Positions 1 through 10,696 of a stretch of DNA of 64,000 nucleotides are shown piece after piece. Under the pieces are notes generated by a model. That model made no database searches. It was not told the DNA's origin and saw only the letters and a program-made list of their open reading frames with translations. Source of the DNA: Lactuca virosa (Eukaryota; Streptophyta; Magnoliopsida; Asterales; Asteraceae); NCBI GenBank assembly GCA_928212115.1, contig CAKMRJ010005634.1:123244350-123308349 (forward strand), in the 5' to 3' direction. Both the position numbers and the translations under genes were made by a program. The number at the start of each line of letters is the position of its first letter. Within the stretch, counting starts at the first letter, position 1.

Positions 1-484
1 ATATTGATATCAAAATACTCACTAACCGCAACTAGCAAACATAACATTAATTTTATATCTAGACCATTTTTCGATAGCAATATAACAATTTAATATGCTT
101 ATGTTTAATACTTATAATGCATAAACAAATTCATAGGATAAGTAATTAAGTAATATATTGTTTTGTAATTATCTTCACTTGTGATGGATGATTTGGGACA
201 TCGATTCTAAAGGCTAAATAATGAAAATATCAATTTAGAATTCTAGAACTAACGTATGTTTTATTACCAATCGAATATTTTTAAATCTCAACTAATTGTA
301 TAAACTTGGAAATAGAGAAATATCACAAAGTTATGAGTTGTGCGTGGAAGCCGGAGATATGTCCTTTAAAATTTATAAGATAATTCCTAATTTTTTTGTA
401 GATATAATTTATAATATAAGTTGCAAATAAGGTGGGTTCTAGGACCCACCTTTAACACTATACCTTTAACACTATGTACATACA
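1..484. other. AT-rich intergenic DNA, no gene seen
   Basis: No coding region is supported here. The only structure I see is a near-perfect 20-bp palindrome at 431-450 (ggtgggttct/aggacccacc, one mismatch), followed by a short direct repeat of ctttaacacta. It may be the worn end of a transposable element. Confidence 0.5.
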
Positions 485-806
485 CCCCTAGAAATTTATT
501 TGAAGTTAGATAGAATAAGTAATATTTTATTAATACAATTATATTTACACAATCATTTATTTTTTATAACGATAGACTTTGTGTTTTTAAATGTTTATAG
601 AAAAATATTTTTATTTATATCATCTTGGATCATTTTGGTTAACAGACATTAACCATAAACAATAACCATTAACCACCTAAAATCATTAACCAAAACCAAT
701 ATTAACTGATATCCAATTGTTATCGAAATACATTAACCAATTGTAATGGTTATGGTTCGGTTTTGACTAATAATCGAACCAAACCGTCTCATACACACCC
801 CTACTA
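485..806. repeat. Degenerate dispersed repeat, copy 1 (AACCGAAC/TTAACC-rich family)
   Basis: This stretch aligns by eye to 2700-3012 in the same orientation. Shared blocks include a tatttgaagtta segment, a ttattttttataac segment, and a long run of short ttaacc/aaccatt words ending in ggttatggttcggtttt and tacacacccctA. The second copy extends further left, so this one looks truncated. Families with ACACCCCTA ends and GGTTCGGTT-rich termini are often hAT-related non-autonomous elements in plants. That assignment is inference; no clean inverted terminal repeat or target duplication was seen. Confidence 0.5.
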
Positions 807-1835
807 AAAACTAAAATCTAAATAAATCTTAACCAGATTCTCTGAAAATGTTTTAAGAAATAAAAATCTTCAAAAAAAAATCTTTAAAATTTAGTTTTAT
901 TAAATAAAAAATTATGATTTTATTTTTTTAAGATAAAAAATACATAGGAATCTATACATATTTGATATTTTAGCCGGTAAAAAATTCTCATCCTGTAGAA
1001 GCTTTTTAATGTTTTTCGGCGATTTTTTCAAAAATAAAATGACTTGTATTGGCGTTTTTGAAAATAAAATGACTTTAGAGTAATCTTTTCGAAAACAAAA
1101 TACATTGTTTTTAAAAATATAATGAATATAAAAAGAACTTTTTCCTTTACAATATTATTAGAAAAACACCACAAAAATTATATAAAACAAATGGTCTTTA
1201 TATGATTCGATAAACACAAAAACATTTTTTTATATATACATACTATGCATATGTATATACTTATATTCTAAAATCTAATTTGTAAATATCTTTTATTTTG
1301 TTCAATATTTTTTCATTCCAACTACTAATTTGTAGATTGGATCATTTACTTAAACACAAACTTTAATGGTCATACAAAACAAGATGTACTAGAATGAGTA
1401 ATTGTTGCACCATCAAGATTATTTGAATAGTATTAGATTTTAATAAAATCAAAATAATCAACAGGAATTTTGCAAATATATAATATAATAAACTAGATAA
1501 AAACTACACAACAAAAACGAAAATTCGAAAAAACAACCTCAACCCCAATTATCAAACCATAAGAACAACATGGACAATAAAGGTGCAAAAATATTACACT
1601 AAGAATACAATAATATCTTTGAATTAATAGAATAACATTAAAATAAAATTGATATGATAAAACTCTAAATCATATAAGATTACAATAAAACACAATAAAA
1701 TGATATTATCTCTGTTCCAGATTATCTTGATTAGAAATAAAAAAATAAATAATATTTTTTTTCTTAGGTAGTGAAAATAAAATGAGACTACAATAGAATA
1801 ATATAATAATATTAAACAAAAATAAAATAATTAAT

Positions 1836-1843
1836 ATTATATA

Positions 1844-1878
<35 letters not shown>
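1836..1878. repeat. (TA)n microsatellite
   Basis: About 43 bases of nearly uninterrupted alternating T and A, with one phase slip near 1850. Confidence 0.85.
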
Positions 1879-1883
<5 letters not shown>

Positions 1884-2299
1884 GAATGACCTTAGAAATA
1901 GTAGAATTTTTATGGTTCAAGACTTTTATCATATTTCTTTGCCTGTTTTAACAGTTTGAGTCCCTAAAATAATAAATATTTATTTTTTGCCTTTTTGTCC
2001 TAACATTTATCAACTTCGGCTGACTCAACCAACTTTTCTATTTTTTTTTAACCTCAATTTGTTTAGTAATCCACTTTTATCAACTTTTATTCTCACATGT
2101 AGTAAGATTTTGTTATTTCGACAACCCTACAAACAGAAAGTGTAAAAATTAACAACCAACATCATACATAGGTAGAAGAAAAAAATTACAAAACAACCAA
2201 TAATTTGCAAAAAAAAAATGTTACAGTAACACGCTAAAATGTTTCAAACCTGCAACATAGTATGGAGGTTTTTACTAATTACAATAAAATAATAAAATA

Positions 2300-2332
2300 A
2301 AATATAAATATAAATATAAATATAAATATAAA
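2300..2332. repeat. (TATAAA)n simple repeat
   Basis: Five to six tandem copies of a six-base AT unit in an AT-rich spacer. Confidence 0.8.
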
Positions 2333-2435
2333 ATAGTTAGCCTTAGAAATACCTTTAAATTTTGATCATGACTTTTATTAATTCTTTGTCTTTTGTTTGC
2401 AAAAGAATGAAGAATTAAAACCACTAAAATCAGTT

Positions 2436-3012
2436 GACGGGTGAGCATATTAACCAAAAAATCGAACCAAAACCAAATTAACCAAAATAACCGAACCATT
2501 TTAACCAAACCATTATTAAAAAGGATGGTGTGGTTTCTATTTTTGATTAACCAAATACATATGGTTCGGTTATGGTTTTCATCCAAAACCGAACCACTAA
2601 AAACCGAATCGAACCAATAATATTAATAAATGTTTTTAATATAATATAATATTAAATATATGGTATGTAATTATATTTGGAATTGAAAATTTAAAGAGTA
2701 ATTATTTGAAGTTAAATAGGATATCTAATCTTCTATCATATTAATAAGGTTATAAGAACCGAATCGTTTATTTTTTATAACAATGTACTTTATATTTTTC
2801 AGTTTTTATAGCAAAGTATTTTTTTATCTCAATTTTGACCATTATGATTAACCAATATTAACCATTAACCATAACCATTAACCGATAAAAACCATTAACC
2901 AAAACCAATATTAACCAATACCTAATGGCTATAAAAATGCATTAACCACTTATAATGATTATGGTTCGGTTTTAGTTGAAAATCGAATCAAACCGCCCCA
3001 TACACACCCCTA
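2436..3012. repeat. Dispersed repeat, copy 2 (possible hAT-type non-autonomous element)
   Basis: The left end reads gggtgagcatattaacc and the right end reads ccccatacacacccctat. The reverse complement of the right end (aggggtgtgtatgggg) partly matches the left end. The inner edges are rich in AACCGAACC and GGTTCGGTT. The right 300 bp matches copy 1 at 485-806. I could not find a convincing 8-bp target duplication, so the superfamily is tentative and the left boundary is approximate. Confidence 0.5.
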
Positions 3013-3080
3013 TGACCTGCTGCTATTTCAGGTCAAAATCTTAATTCTACAAAAATTTCAACAAATTATGATATTTACTA

Positions 3081-3320
3081 GGGAAATCTATAGAAAAGTT
3101 CCAAACTTTTTGGAAAAGTTTCAATAAAGTCCTAAAAAAAATTAAACAGAAAAGTCTCGATTATTTAACATTTTGCCCAAATTAACGAAAAAGTCATTTT
3201 TTATATTTGAACATCAAAGACATATTATATGATCTTCTCAAAATAATAGGATTTTTCTGTTAAAAAAAGGACTTTTTTAAAATTTATCCAAAAAGTTTGG
3301 GGCTTTTCTGTAGATTTCCC
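3081..3320. mobile_element. Mutator-type MITE with 9-bp target duplication
   Basis: A 240-bp element with terminal inverted repeats. The left end starts gggaaatctatagaaaag and the right end is cttttctgtagatttccc, its inverse with one mismatch. The match continues inward through CAAACTTTTTGG, giving arms of about 36 bp with roughly three mismatches. It is flanked by a perfect 9-bp direct repeat, tatttacta, at 3072-3080 and 3321-3329. Nine-base duplications with long inverted repeats are typical of Mutator-like elements. There is no coding capacity, so this is a non-autonomous copy. Confidence 0.85.
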
Positions 3321-3405
3321 TATTTACTATCAAAAAAATAAACATAGCTTTTTCGTAAATAAAATCAAAGTTTAAGGACTTTTTGATAGTTTTCTTTAGA
3401 GAAAT

Positions 3406-6286
3406 TGTAGCACCCGTTCCGAGAAGGTTTATTTCTAAACTTAAATTTGTTTAAGTTGCGTTTCTGGTCCGTACGTCGTGCGTACTCGGTGTGTACACAT
3501 GACGTACTCATGCATGAGAAAAACGGGACTCACACGCGTACATCGGGCGTACTCAGCAGGTACACCGCACGTACGTTGTTCAGCCAAACCCTAGTTTTGA
3601 GGGTTTTCACCCTATATAATCCCATTTATAGCCCCAAGACCTTCACCATCATTAGCCTCCACCTAAAAATTGTCTCTCTAGCTAACGTTAAGTGTGAAGA
3701 GTACACCTTGAGTTCATATGTGTGTTTTGGTGGTGTTCTTGAAGAAGAAGAAGAAGAAGGACATTGGAGCTTGGAAGAAGTTTGGATTTGGGATTCTCAC
3801 CTTGCTCGTAACCTTCAGGAGGTAAAAAGCTCCAACCTTGATCATATTTTCTTATAGATCTAGATATTCCTTTATTTAGCGCATTTTTGGTCCCAACCTT
3901 TGTGATTCTTGAGCATGGCATGCTCTTAACCAAATAAGTCGTCCTTTCAGACCCAATGAGGGGTCTTTAGTCATAAAAATGAGATCTTGATGCTTAGTTC
4001 TTCCCTATGCATGCTCTAGAAGGTATTTTGGTGTTAAGAAGTTAAGATTGTTGTTACTAAGCACTTAATGGGCATGCAAAGTCATAAAGTTGGAAACTTT
4101 ATGACTCTCAATGGTATTAAGCACTTAAGATTGTTGTTATTAAGCACTCATAAAGTTTGTAACATACATGTTTTTGAAATCATGTTATGTAATTTGAAAA
4201 GTTAATTATATTATGAAATATTATGTGAAATTGAGTGTTGAGTTCTAACAGATAGTTTTTACTAGAAATGAAGTAAAACTATGTTTAGAATCACTCATAA
4301 AATATTGGAAGTCTTATGAGATTCCAATTAAAAGCCAAATAGTGAAATTTAGAGAAAATATAAAATTTGAAATAAGTAAAATTTTATTATTTAAAGTTGT
4401 AAATAATCTCGTTAGAAACATTTAGGCGAAAACCTCGTCGAAATCCGAGTTATAACGAAGAAGTTATGACCAATCGAAGATCCGCGACAAAACCGGCACG
4501 GCGCCGAATGACGTAAAAAGTAAGTTTTTGATAAACTACTTTTTAGCCTTAGTGATCTAAATGAAAGTCGTAGTATTTGTTAAACCGAGAATTTTCATAA
4601 AAAAATGCCAAAATCTGACTTCGTATGAGGAAGTTATGATTTTTCTAAGTTTCAGCTTAGCAGTAGACAGCTAAAAACTCGAATTTTAGATCGAGTGATT
4701 TTTAGCCAACACAACCTAAACGAGAATTAAAGGTCTCGTCATTAGCAGTACAACGGTAAAAAGTCTGACGAAAACGGACGTCAGATGAAGAAGTTATGAA
4801 TTTTTAACGGATTTACCAGTCCCGGTCTGTAAAAATAATAATATTAAAATAAAGTCAAAATTATCCGACGAAGTCTAAACGAAAGTTGTAGAACATAATT
4901 TTCCCTACGCGTGCATATAAAGAACGTAAAAAACGGAGTCTGTATGAGAAAGTTATGGATTTTACAAGTTTGGGCACAATTTCCGAGAATTTTTCGCATG
5001 GATAAGACCCGGAATAGGCCACGTCATCCGATCTCGGTGAGTCACCTGCTTCGTGTCCGACGCGTGTCGCGATCCTTCTGAGTCCGAGTTGCGGTCCAAT
5101 CTGCTGACTACACGTATAGCTTCGGTGGCGAGCTCTCGCACGAGCCGCGTGTCCATCCGAGCCTCACTGGCCCCTCGCATGCGAAGCCACCCGGAGCCCC
5201 TCGCTGCTGCCACACGCCTCGCCTCTCCTGCTGCCACGCGTCTGATCTCGGCCGACCTTCGCCCCTATAAATAGAAGACCTGCGAGATCTCCCGGGTAGA
5301 ATTCCAAAATTGTCATTTTTCACCCATTTTTCAATATTTTTATTATTTTGACTTCCCCCGAAGCCCCGGTATCATTTTTAAAGCCCGAAATACGTTCCGA
5401 AGTTCCCGAGAAGCCCGAAAAATTTATCTTTTCGGTTTGAAGCTCTACCTTCACAGAGTCCGGTTTTTTTTAATAAATCTCCCGGTTTTCAACAAATAAA
5501 GTCATATTTAGAGCCGAAATGCTGCACAAATTATTATTTTGACCCCCGGTTAATTCAAGGTGAGTTTAATATATAGGAACAATTGTATGTTATGTGTTAT
5601 ATGTGCTATGTGCTTTTCCATGTTATCATCTCGTGTTATTATTTCCGCTATTTTTATAGCAAGGCTATACCTCTGACCACGAAGTGTATGACATAGGCAT
5701 CACTTGGGTATTGGTATGTACCGTTGACCATGAAGTGTATGACATATGCATCACTTTGGCTTCGGCAGTATGCTAAGATAAGGCTGAAAGCCTGAATATT
5801 CTAGCAAAATGATATTCCTGAGTATTTTCTGTGCCACTTGTGCTGAAACTTTATTGATTATATATCAAGTATGGAAAGTTTGTCACATGATTCACATATG
5901 CCTTTGTTGTTCCTTGTTCCTCTTTGCTTCTGCCATATTGAAGTATATATATGGCATAACTTTATATTGTATCTATTATTGAACTCACTAAGCGTCACCG
6001 CGTACCCTCTCATTGTTTAACAAATTTGCAGGAGATAAGTAACCAGTGTAGTCATATACTGTTGAAAGGTTTAGAATAGTTGTAATATTACTTTTGTATT
6101 TAGGGATCATGTATGTATAAAAGTATAATATCCTGGGTAGTTGTGTAATATATAACACTTTGTAATAGTCGGTTTGTATCCAGTCGTTTGTAATCACTTT
6201 ATCAATGTAAATATTGTTTTTATGAATATGCAAATAGCATGTTTTGGAGTAACTATATTGTCAAGTATGAAACTTTGGGTCTTTCA
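3406..6286 (+). mobile_element. Solo LTR of a Ty3/gypsy-type retrotransposon (2.9 kb)
   Basis: Begins TGTAGCACCC and ends GGGTCTTTCA, so it has TG...CA ends. It is flanked by a perfect 5-bp direct repeat, gaaat, at 3401-3405 and 6287-6291. No primer site, polypurine tract or pol fragment lies within it, and no second LTR follows, so it is best read as a solo LTR left by LTR-LTR recombination. Length and composition fit long chromovirus LTRs. Inside are a roughly 51-bp duplicated unit (5673-5757, word gaagtgtatgacat) and a GC-rich segment (about 4960-5290). Open frames inside it (for example 3447-3857 and 5053-5274) look like chance frames in LTR sequence. Confidence 0.85.
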
Positions 6287-6291
6287 GAAAT

Positions 6292-7457
6292 ATGAAAGTT
6301 TAGAAAGGGGTTCTTTCACATCCCCAATGGAACATGCATACAATGAAGAACATCTGTAGTAGGGAGAAAGCAGCTGGATGGGCTCGTGTGGAGCTCTTCT
6401 TTAAGTGTACACTCTTATCACAAAAGTTGTGTGATCTCACGTCTGTCGGTCACTCTCAAATGTGATTGGGTTCATCGCTTGGGCATCGTTGTAGGAATCA
6501 GTTCACTTAGTGTTGGCCCAAACCTCCCGTAGTATCCCACTCAACAGTCTCTCTAACATCACCAATTTGCGAAAAGAAACAACTCGATCTATATACAATA
6601 AGACAAACCTAAATAAATGAATATGAAACGTCGGGTGACCAAAATGTAGGAAAATTTGTTCAATAATTGAACCGGTCACCTATCTAAGATTATTGCAGCC
6701 TTTTTTTTTTAACTAGAACTTGAATGTAATGCACTAACATATTGAATTTTTGCTTTTATCAAGAAAACTTTTTGACTCAAAATTTGGTTCCCAAAATTAT
6801 GTAAGTGGAACCGAGGGAGTAACGATAATAATCGAATGGTCTAAGTGTGAAAATGACCATGTGTGGAGCATAAATATGCAAGCTCCTTTTTAAACTTGTG
6901 ATTTTTCAAAAATAAAGAAAATGCCCAAATGTGGGCTAAAAGACTCTCTAAAATCCTAAGTAAATCGCAAAAAGAACATGGTGATGTAAAGAGACCGGAT
7001 ATGGATTCTACTCGGGGACAAGCACCAGTGCTTCATCCTAACGGTTCAAACATGATCAAGTGTGATCCTCTCGGTGGTAGTGACCGCAAGGCTAAGAAAC
7101 ATCCATTGCTATAGTATATCCTACAGTTGTTAGTATTGCATGCATAATTCTTCATGAAAACTACCTGGCCTTGATCACATACCCCTTTAAGCTTCCAGCA
7201 TCTGATCCCAAGTATGAAGTCCCAAGCTACAGCTGGTGGTCTCGGTTCGATGGGTGAGATAGCAACAAGATCCTGGACCAAGTTCAGAGCTTTATACCTC
7301 AAAAATGAACCTTGGAGGTGAGGTGTTTCTAGATCTAAATAGTCATGATCTTCCAAGGTGGTTCTTCAATCTTCTCTTTGCTTCAAGGACACCAAACCAC
7401 ACACTTTCAAGCTCAAAATGAACATGCAAGAGATTAGGGTTTTTCTATGGACAAAAT
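6292..7457. other. Unassigned sequence between solo LTR and outer copia element
   Basis: I do not recognise this segment. Its base composition is more balanced than the left flank. It contains a 107-codon minus-strand frame (7033-7356) and a 61-codon plus-strand frame (6929-7114). The minus-strand frame has ordinary amino-acid composition (segments such as YKALNLVQDLVA and WDFILGIRCWKLKG) but no motif I know. It could be a worn gene fragment, part of an older element, or chance. Confidence 0.3.
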
Positions 7458-7636
7458 TGTTGTATAAGGTGTCTAAGTCCATAACTATATTTGGTATGTA
7501 CTTGACCCGATTTAGCATGGTCCATTTGGGTTGCATGGCATCGGAACAATTTTGATAGACTTTTGTGAGAAGAGGATATTTATGGTTTATTAATATATTA
7601 TAAGTTCTAATATATTAATATGAATTATTTAATTAG
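7458..7636 (+). repeat. OUTER 5' LTR, left part (split by insertion)
   Basis: First 179 bp of the OUTER 5' LTR, matching 63665 onwards with few differences. It stops at the target duplication aattag (7631-7636) and resumes at 27737. Joined length is about 772 bp. Confidence 0.9.
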
Positions 7637-7965
7637 TGTTGGGCTTATAGTGTTGCGTCATGGGCTCGGTCCTTAGCCCAATTTTGATTGCCGGTTTGGG
7701 CCTGTCCAACCGTGCATGTTTTCTCTAGGGTTTAGTATTTAAGCTACATGCATGCAGTCTTTGTAAATACGCTTTGCTTTTTATTCTTTTTGAGTATTGT
7801 AAACCCTAGCTCGCCTCTACAGTGGAAGTTCTTCATAGAGCTCTGCTGAGGCGTGACTATATTTGAATCATAAGCATATTGTTGATTCTGTTATTGTGTT
7901 TGTTTTGTTTGATCTTTATCTTTTACCTGTGAAAGATCTAATCGATCTGAGATTTATTCTCATCA
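7637..7965 (+). repeat. Sirevirus 5' LTR
   Basis: Starts TGTTGGGCTTATAG and ends TTCTCATCA. It is identical in length to the 3' copy at 27402-27730. LTRs of 329 bp are short for a Sirevirus, whose LTRs commonly reach about 1 kb. Confidence 0.95.
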
Positions 7966-7967
7966 AT

Positions 7968-7979
7968 TGGTATCAGAGC
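7968..7979 (+). promoter_or_regulatory. Primer-binding site (tRNA-iMet) of the Sirevirus
   Basis: TGGTATCAGAGC, complementary to the 3' end of plant initiator tRNA-Met, two bases after the LTR end. This is where reverse transcription is primed. Confidence 0.9.
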
Positions 7980-8159
7980 AGGAGACTGTGTAATTCATAC
8001 ACATCTCTTCTGTTGAAGAAGTTATCAGGGTTTTTCCGCATTGATTGATATTAATTGAGCCGTCATTCCATATTGGCGTGTCTCATTAATTGTCGATCTT
8101 ACCCTAACGATAAATTACAAGTCTGATCTTAAACAGGTTATCGATCAAACTTCATCACA

Positions 8160-9878
8160 ATGTCCATGGATGATTCGCAAACCAATCCAATCAACATCTC
8201 CAATAGTATCGGATCAACGACTAGGATTCCAATCTTGTACACTCAAGATTATGAGGTTTGGACACATCACTTCGAAGATTATGTGATTGGCTCAGAAGAT
8301 GATGGGTACTTGATCTGGGAAGCTATCACTGTTGGCCCGTTTGCTCATACAAACAGCTCAAGGATTGTCAAAACTCAAAAGGAGTACAATCAGCTTGTGA
8401 GTGATGTGAAAGACATTCCTCAAGACAAGAAAGATAAGTTTAAATGTAACATTAAAGCCTTAAGAATGATTAGGTTTGCATTGCAGTCAGATACATTTCG
8501 GTTGGTGAATTCTTGCACTACAGCTAAAGAGATATGGGACAGGCTAAAAGAATTGTATTCCACCGACGCAGATCTGGAACATTCGATTCAAACTCTTTTG
8601 CTTTCAGAGTTTGGTGATTTCAAACAAAAGCCCGAAGAGAAACTGGTTCAGGCTTTTGATCGTTTTAATCATCTCTTGAGTAAGATGATAAAGCATGGGA
8701 TCGAAAGGAAAGTTATTGAACAGAAAGTTACCTTCATGAACGGTCTTAGACCCGAATGGATGGCAGTTGTGTCAACAGTAAAGGCACATGAACAGTTTAA
8801 ATCGTATTCTCTGGCGAAACTGGTGGGAATTCTGAAATCCCATGAAAGTGCTCTGACTAAGGAAACGAGTGTGGTGTCTAGCTTGGGTTCGTTAGCCCTT
8901 GTTTCTAAAGGAAAAAGTTCTGTTGAAGAAGAGGAGGAATTAGATCTTTCTGACTATGATCTAACCAGTGAATAGTATGCCCTGATGGTCTCTAATCCTA
9001 GAAAGTTCATTAAAAGGAAGTTCCCAGCCAACAAAAACCGAAATTGGCAGGGAAGTTACAGCGCTGAAAAGGTTAAGGAGGAACCGAAGATAGCGTCGAA
9101 GTCAGAAGAGTCCAAGAAAGAAGTGAAAATTGGTGGAGACTCAGGATTTGATTGCCATTACTATGGAGGCAAGAATCACTTTGCCAAGGACTGCATGCTG
9201 AAAAAGAGGGCAGAAAAGACGGATGATGATGATGAGGAAGCGAGCCTCATGAGACGACTGGAGGATATCAAGAAAAGAAAGTCTGCTGCTAACAATAAAT
9301 CTATGAATGCTTTGATTGTACAGGATACAGACTACCGTGATGAATTCGGTGGCGTGGAAGTATGGTCCACAAACTCAGAGGACGAAGAAGTAAGAAAACC
9401 CACTCATGGCAAGGCGATGCTGGTAAAAGAAGAACACACTGCTGGAAGGTGTTTCATGGTGACCGAAGGTGTATCCCAGATGAGAGGATATACAACTGAT
9501 GGAGGAATAGAAGGTGAGAAGGAGCGAGAGGACAGGTGTTTTGCTACAAAACCTGTTAGTACACAGATCAATGAATGTGATGAGTTGATCAAGAAGGTAC
9601 AAAATATTCTTGCTTCTCTAAAAATACCTGTTACTAACTATGAAAAGGAACTGAATAGCTTAAAATCTAAATTTTCTAGTATAAGTAGTAGTCTTTCCCA
9701 AACCCGTGTCACAAACTCTAACCTGACTGATCAAATTAGCAGGGTATCGTCGAAGAGTGAGGAAAGGAGGATGTGGATTGAGCTGAAGGAAAAAGAGTTG
9801 ATTAGGTCTAAGGATGAGTCGATTTATTTGCAAAGAGACAATCTTAAACTGTTAAAACAACAAAATGTGTTTGTTTGA
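8160..9878 (+). pseudogene. gag: Sirevirus gag, N-terminal and middle part, with in-frame stop
   Basis: Gag forms the particle and binds the element's RNA. The frame starts at ATG 8160, just after the untranslated leader, and is interrupted only by TAG at 8973-8975; the same frame then continues to TGA at 9876-9878. The first 270 codons hold the copia Gag fold (YEVWTHHFEDYV, TAKEIWDRLKELYS). Near codon 332 is a zinc knuckle of CX2CX4HX4C type whose second Cys position is Tyr (segment CHYYGGKNHFAKDC), so metal binding is probably lost. After it come acidic and coiled-coil-like stretches, as usual for the oversized Gag of Sireviruses. A one-base frameshift near 9868-9876 ends the frame; the homologous frame resumes across nested element A at 17302. 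Confidence 0.85.
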
Positions 9879-9944
9879 TTGCTAAAAGACTTTATTTTAA
9901 TATCACACAGTTGCATCTCGATTGTGAAATAGGAAAGAAGATAC

Positions 9945-10696
9945 TGTTGGATTAATGTCTAAGTCCATAACTATAATTGGTAAGACTTGACCCGACCCGA
10001 CATGGTCCATTTGGGTTGCATGGCATCATGCATTTGGATAGACTATAATGAGAGAAATAACACTTAAGATTGGTTAATATATTATAAGTTCTAATATATT
10101 AATAAGGTTATTTAATTAGTATTGATCAAGAATTAATTTGGAATTAATTAAGTGATCAAAAGGAGACTAATTAAATATATGGGTTGATTGTGTAAATCAT
10201 TCATTCTTATATATGTGGGCTTGTGATCCAAGATTCCTTATGTTGGACTAAGTCCATGGGGTGACCCATGGATACTCCATGGAGGTTAAAATCCATGGAG
10301 CATAAGGAATGGGTAAAGTTATGAGTTACATGGTGTAACCCTAATAGCCACCATATAAAAGAATCCCATGGATCAAGAAATCGTGCACTAGTGTGTGAGT
10401 GTGAGGGCTAGACGATTTCAAGGAGTGTTCAAGTTTCTCTCAAGTTATTCCAAGTGTATTTGGTGTTGTGTGAACCATTTGAGGTATCACACTTGGGGCA
10501 CTAGGCACTCAAGCTTCATGAAGACATTCTACATCAAAGAGGTATGTATTCTATCTTGTTACATTTATTATTTGTATGCTAGATTAGGATAATACCTTGG
10601 ATGTTCATAATTGTATGTATAATAGAGAAAACATAGATCCAAGGTATTTAGGGTTGCATGTACACTTAGGAGTGTTAGAATGCTCATAACCCATCA
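9945..10696 (+). repeat. Copy A 5' LTR
   Basis: Starts TGTTGGATTAATGTCTAAG, ends CATAACCCATCA. It is followed by the primer site TGGTATCAGAGC at 10698-10709. Confidence 0.95.

Larger units (their letters stand above)
807..2435. other. AT-rich intergenic DNA, no gene seen
   Basis: Very AT-rich with many short A and T runs. It contains a TA microsatellite (1836-1878) and an AATATA-type simple repeat (2300-2332). The 103-codon minus-strand frame over 2275-2586 is low-complexity sequence running into the neighbouring repeat and is not a gene. Confidence 0.5.

Noticed and set aside
3447..3857. 136-codon plus-strand frame
   Set aside because: Lies fully inside the solo LTR, has a simple Glu run and no domain; a chance frame in LTR sequence.
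8973..8975. Readthrough stop as expression control in Sirevirus gag
   Set aside because: The TAG lies inside gag, before the zinc knuckle, not at a gag-pol border; best read as a mutation.
10395..10592. 65-codon frame, also at 16994-17182
   Set aside because: Identical in both LTRs of copy A; it is LTR sequence.
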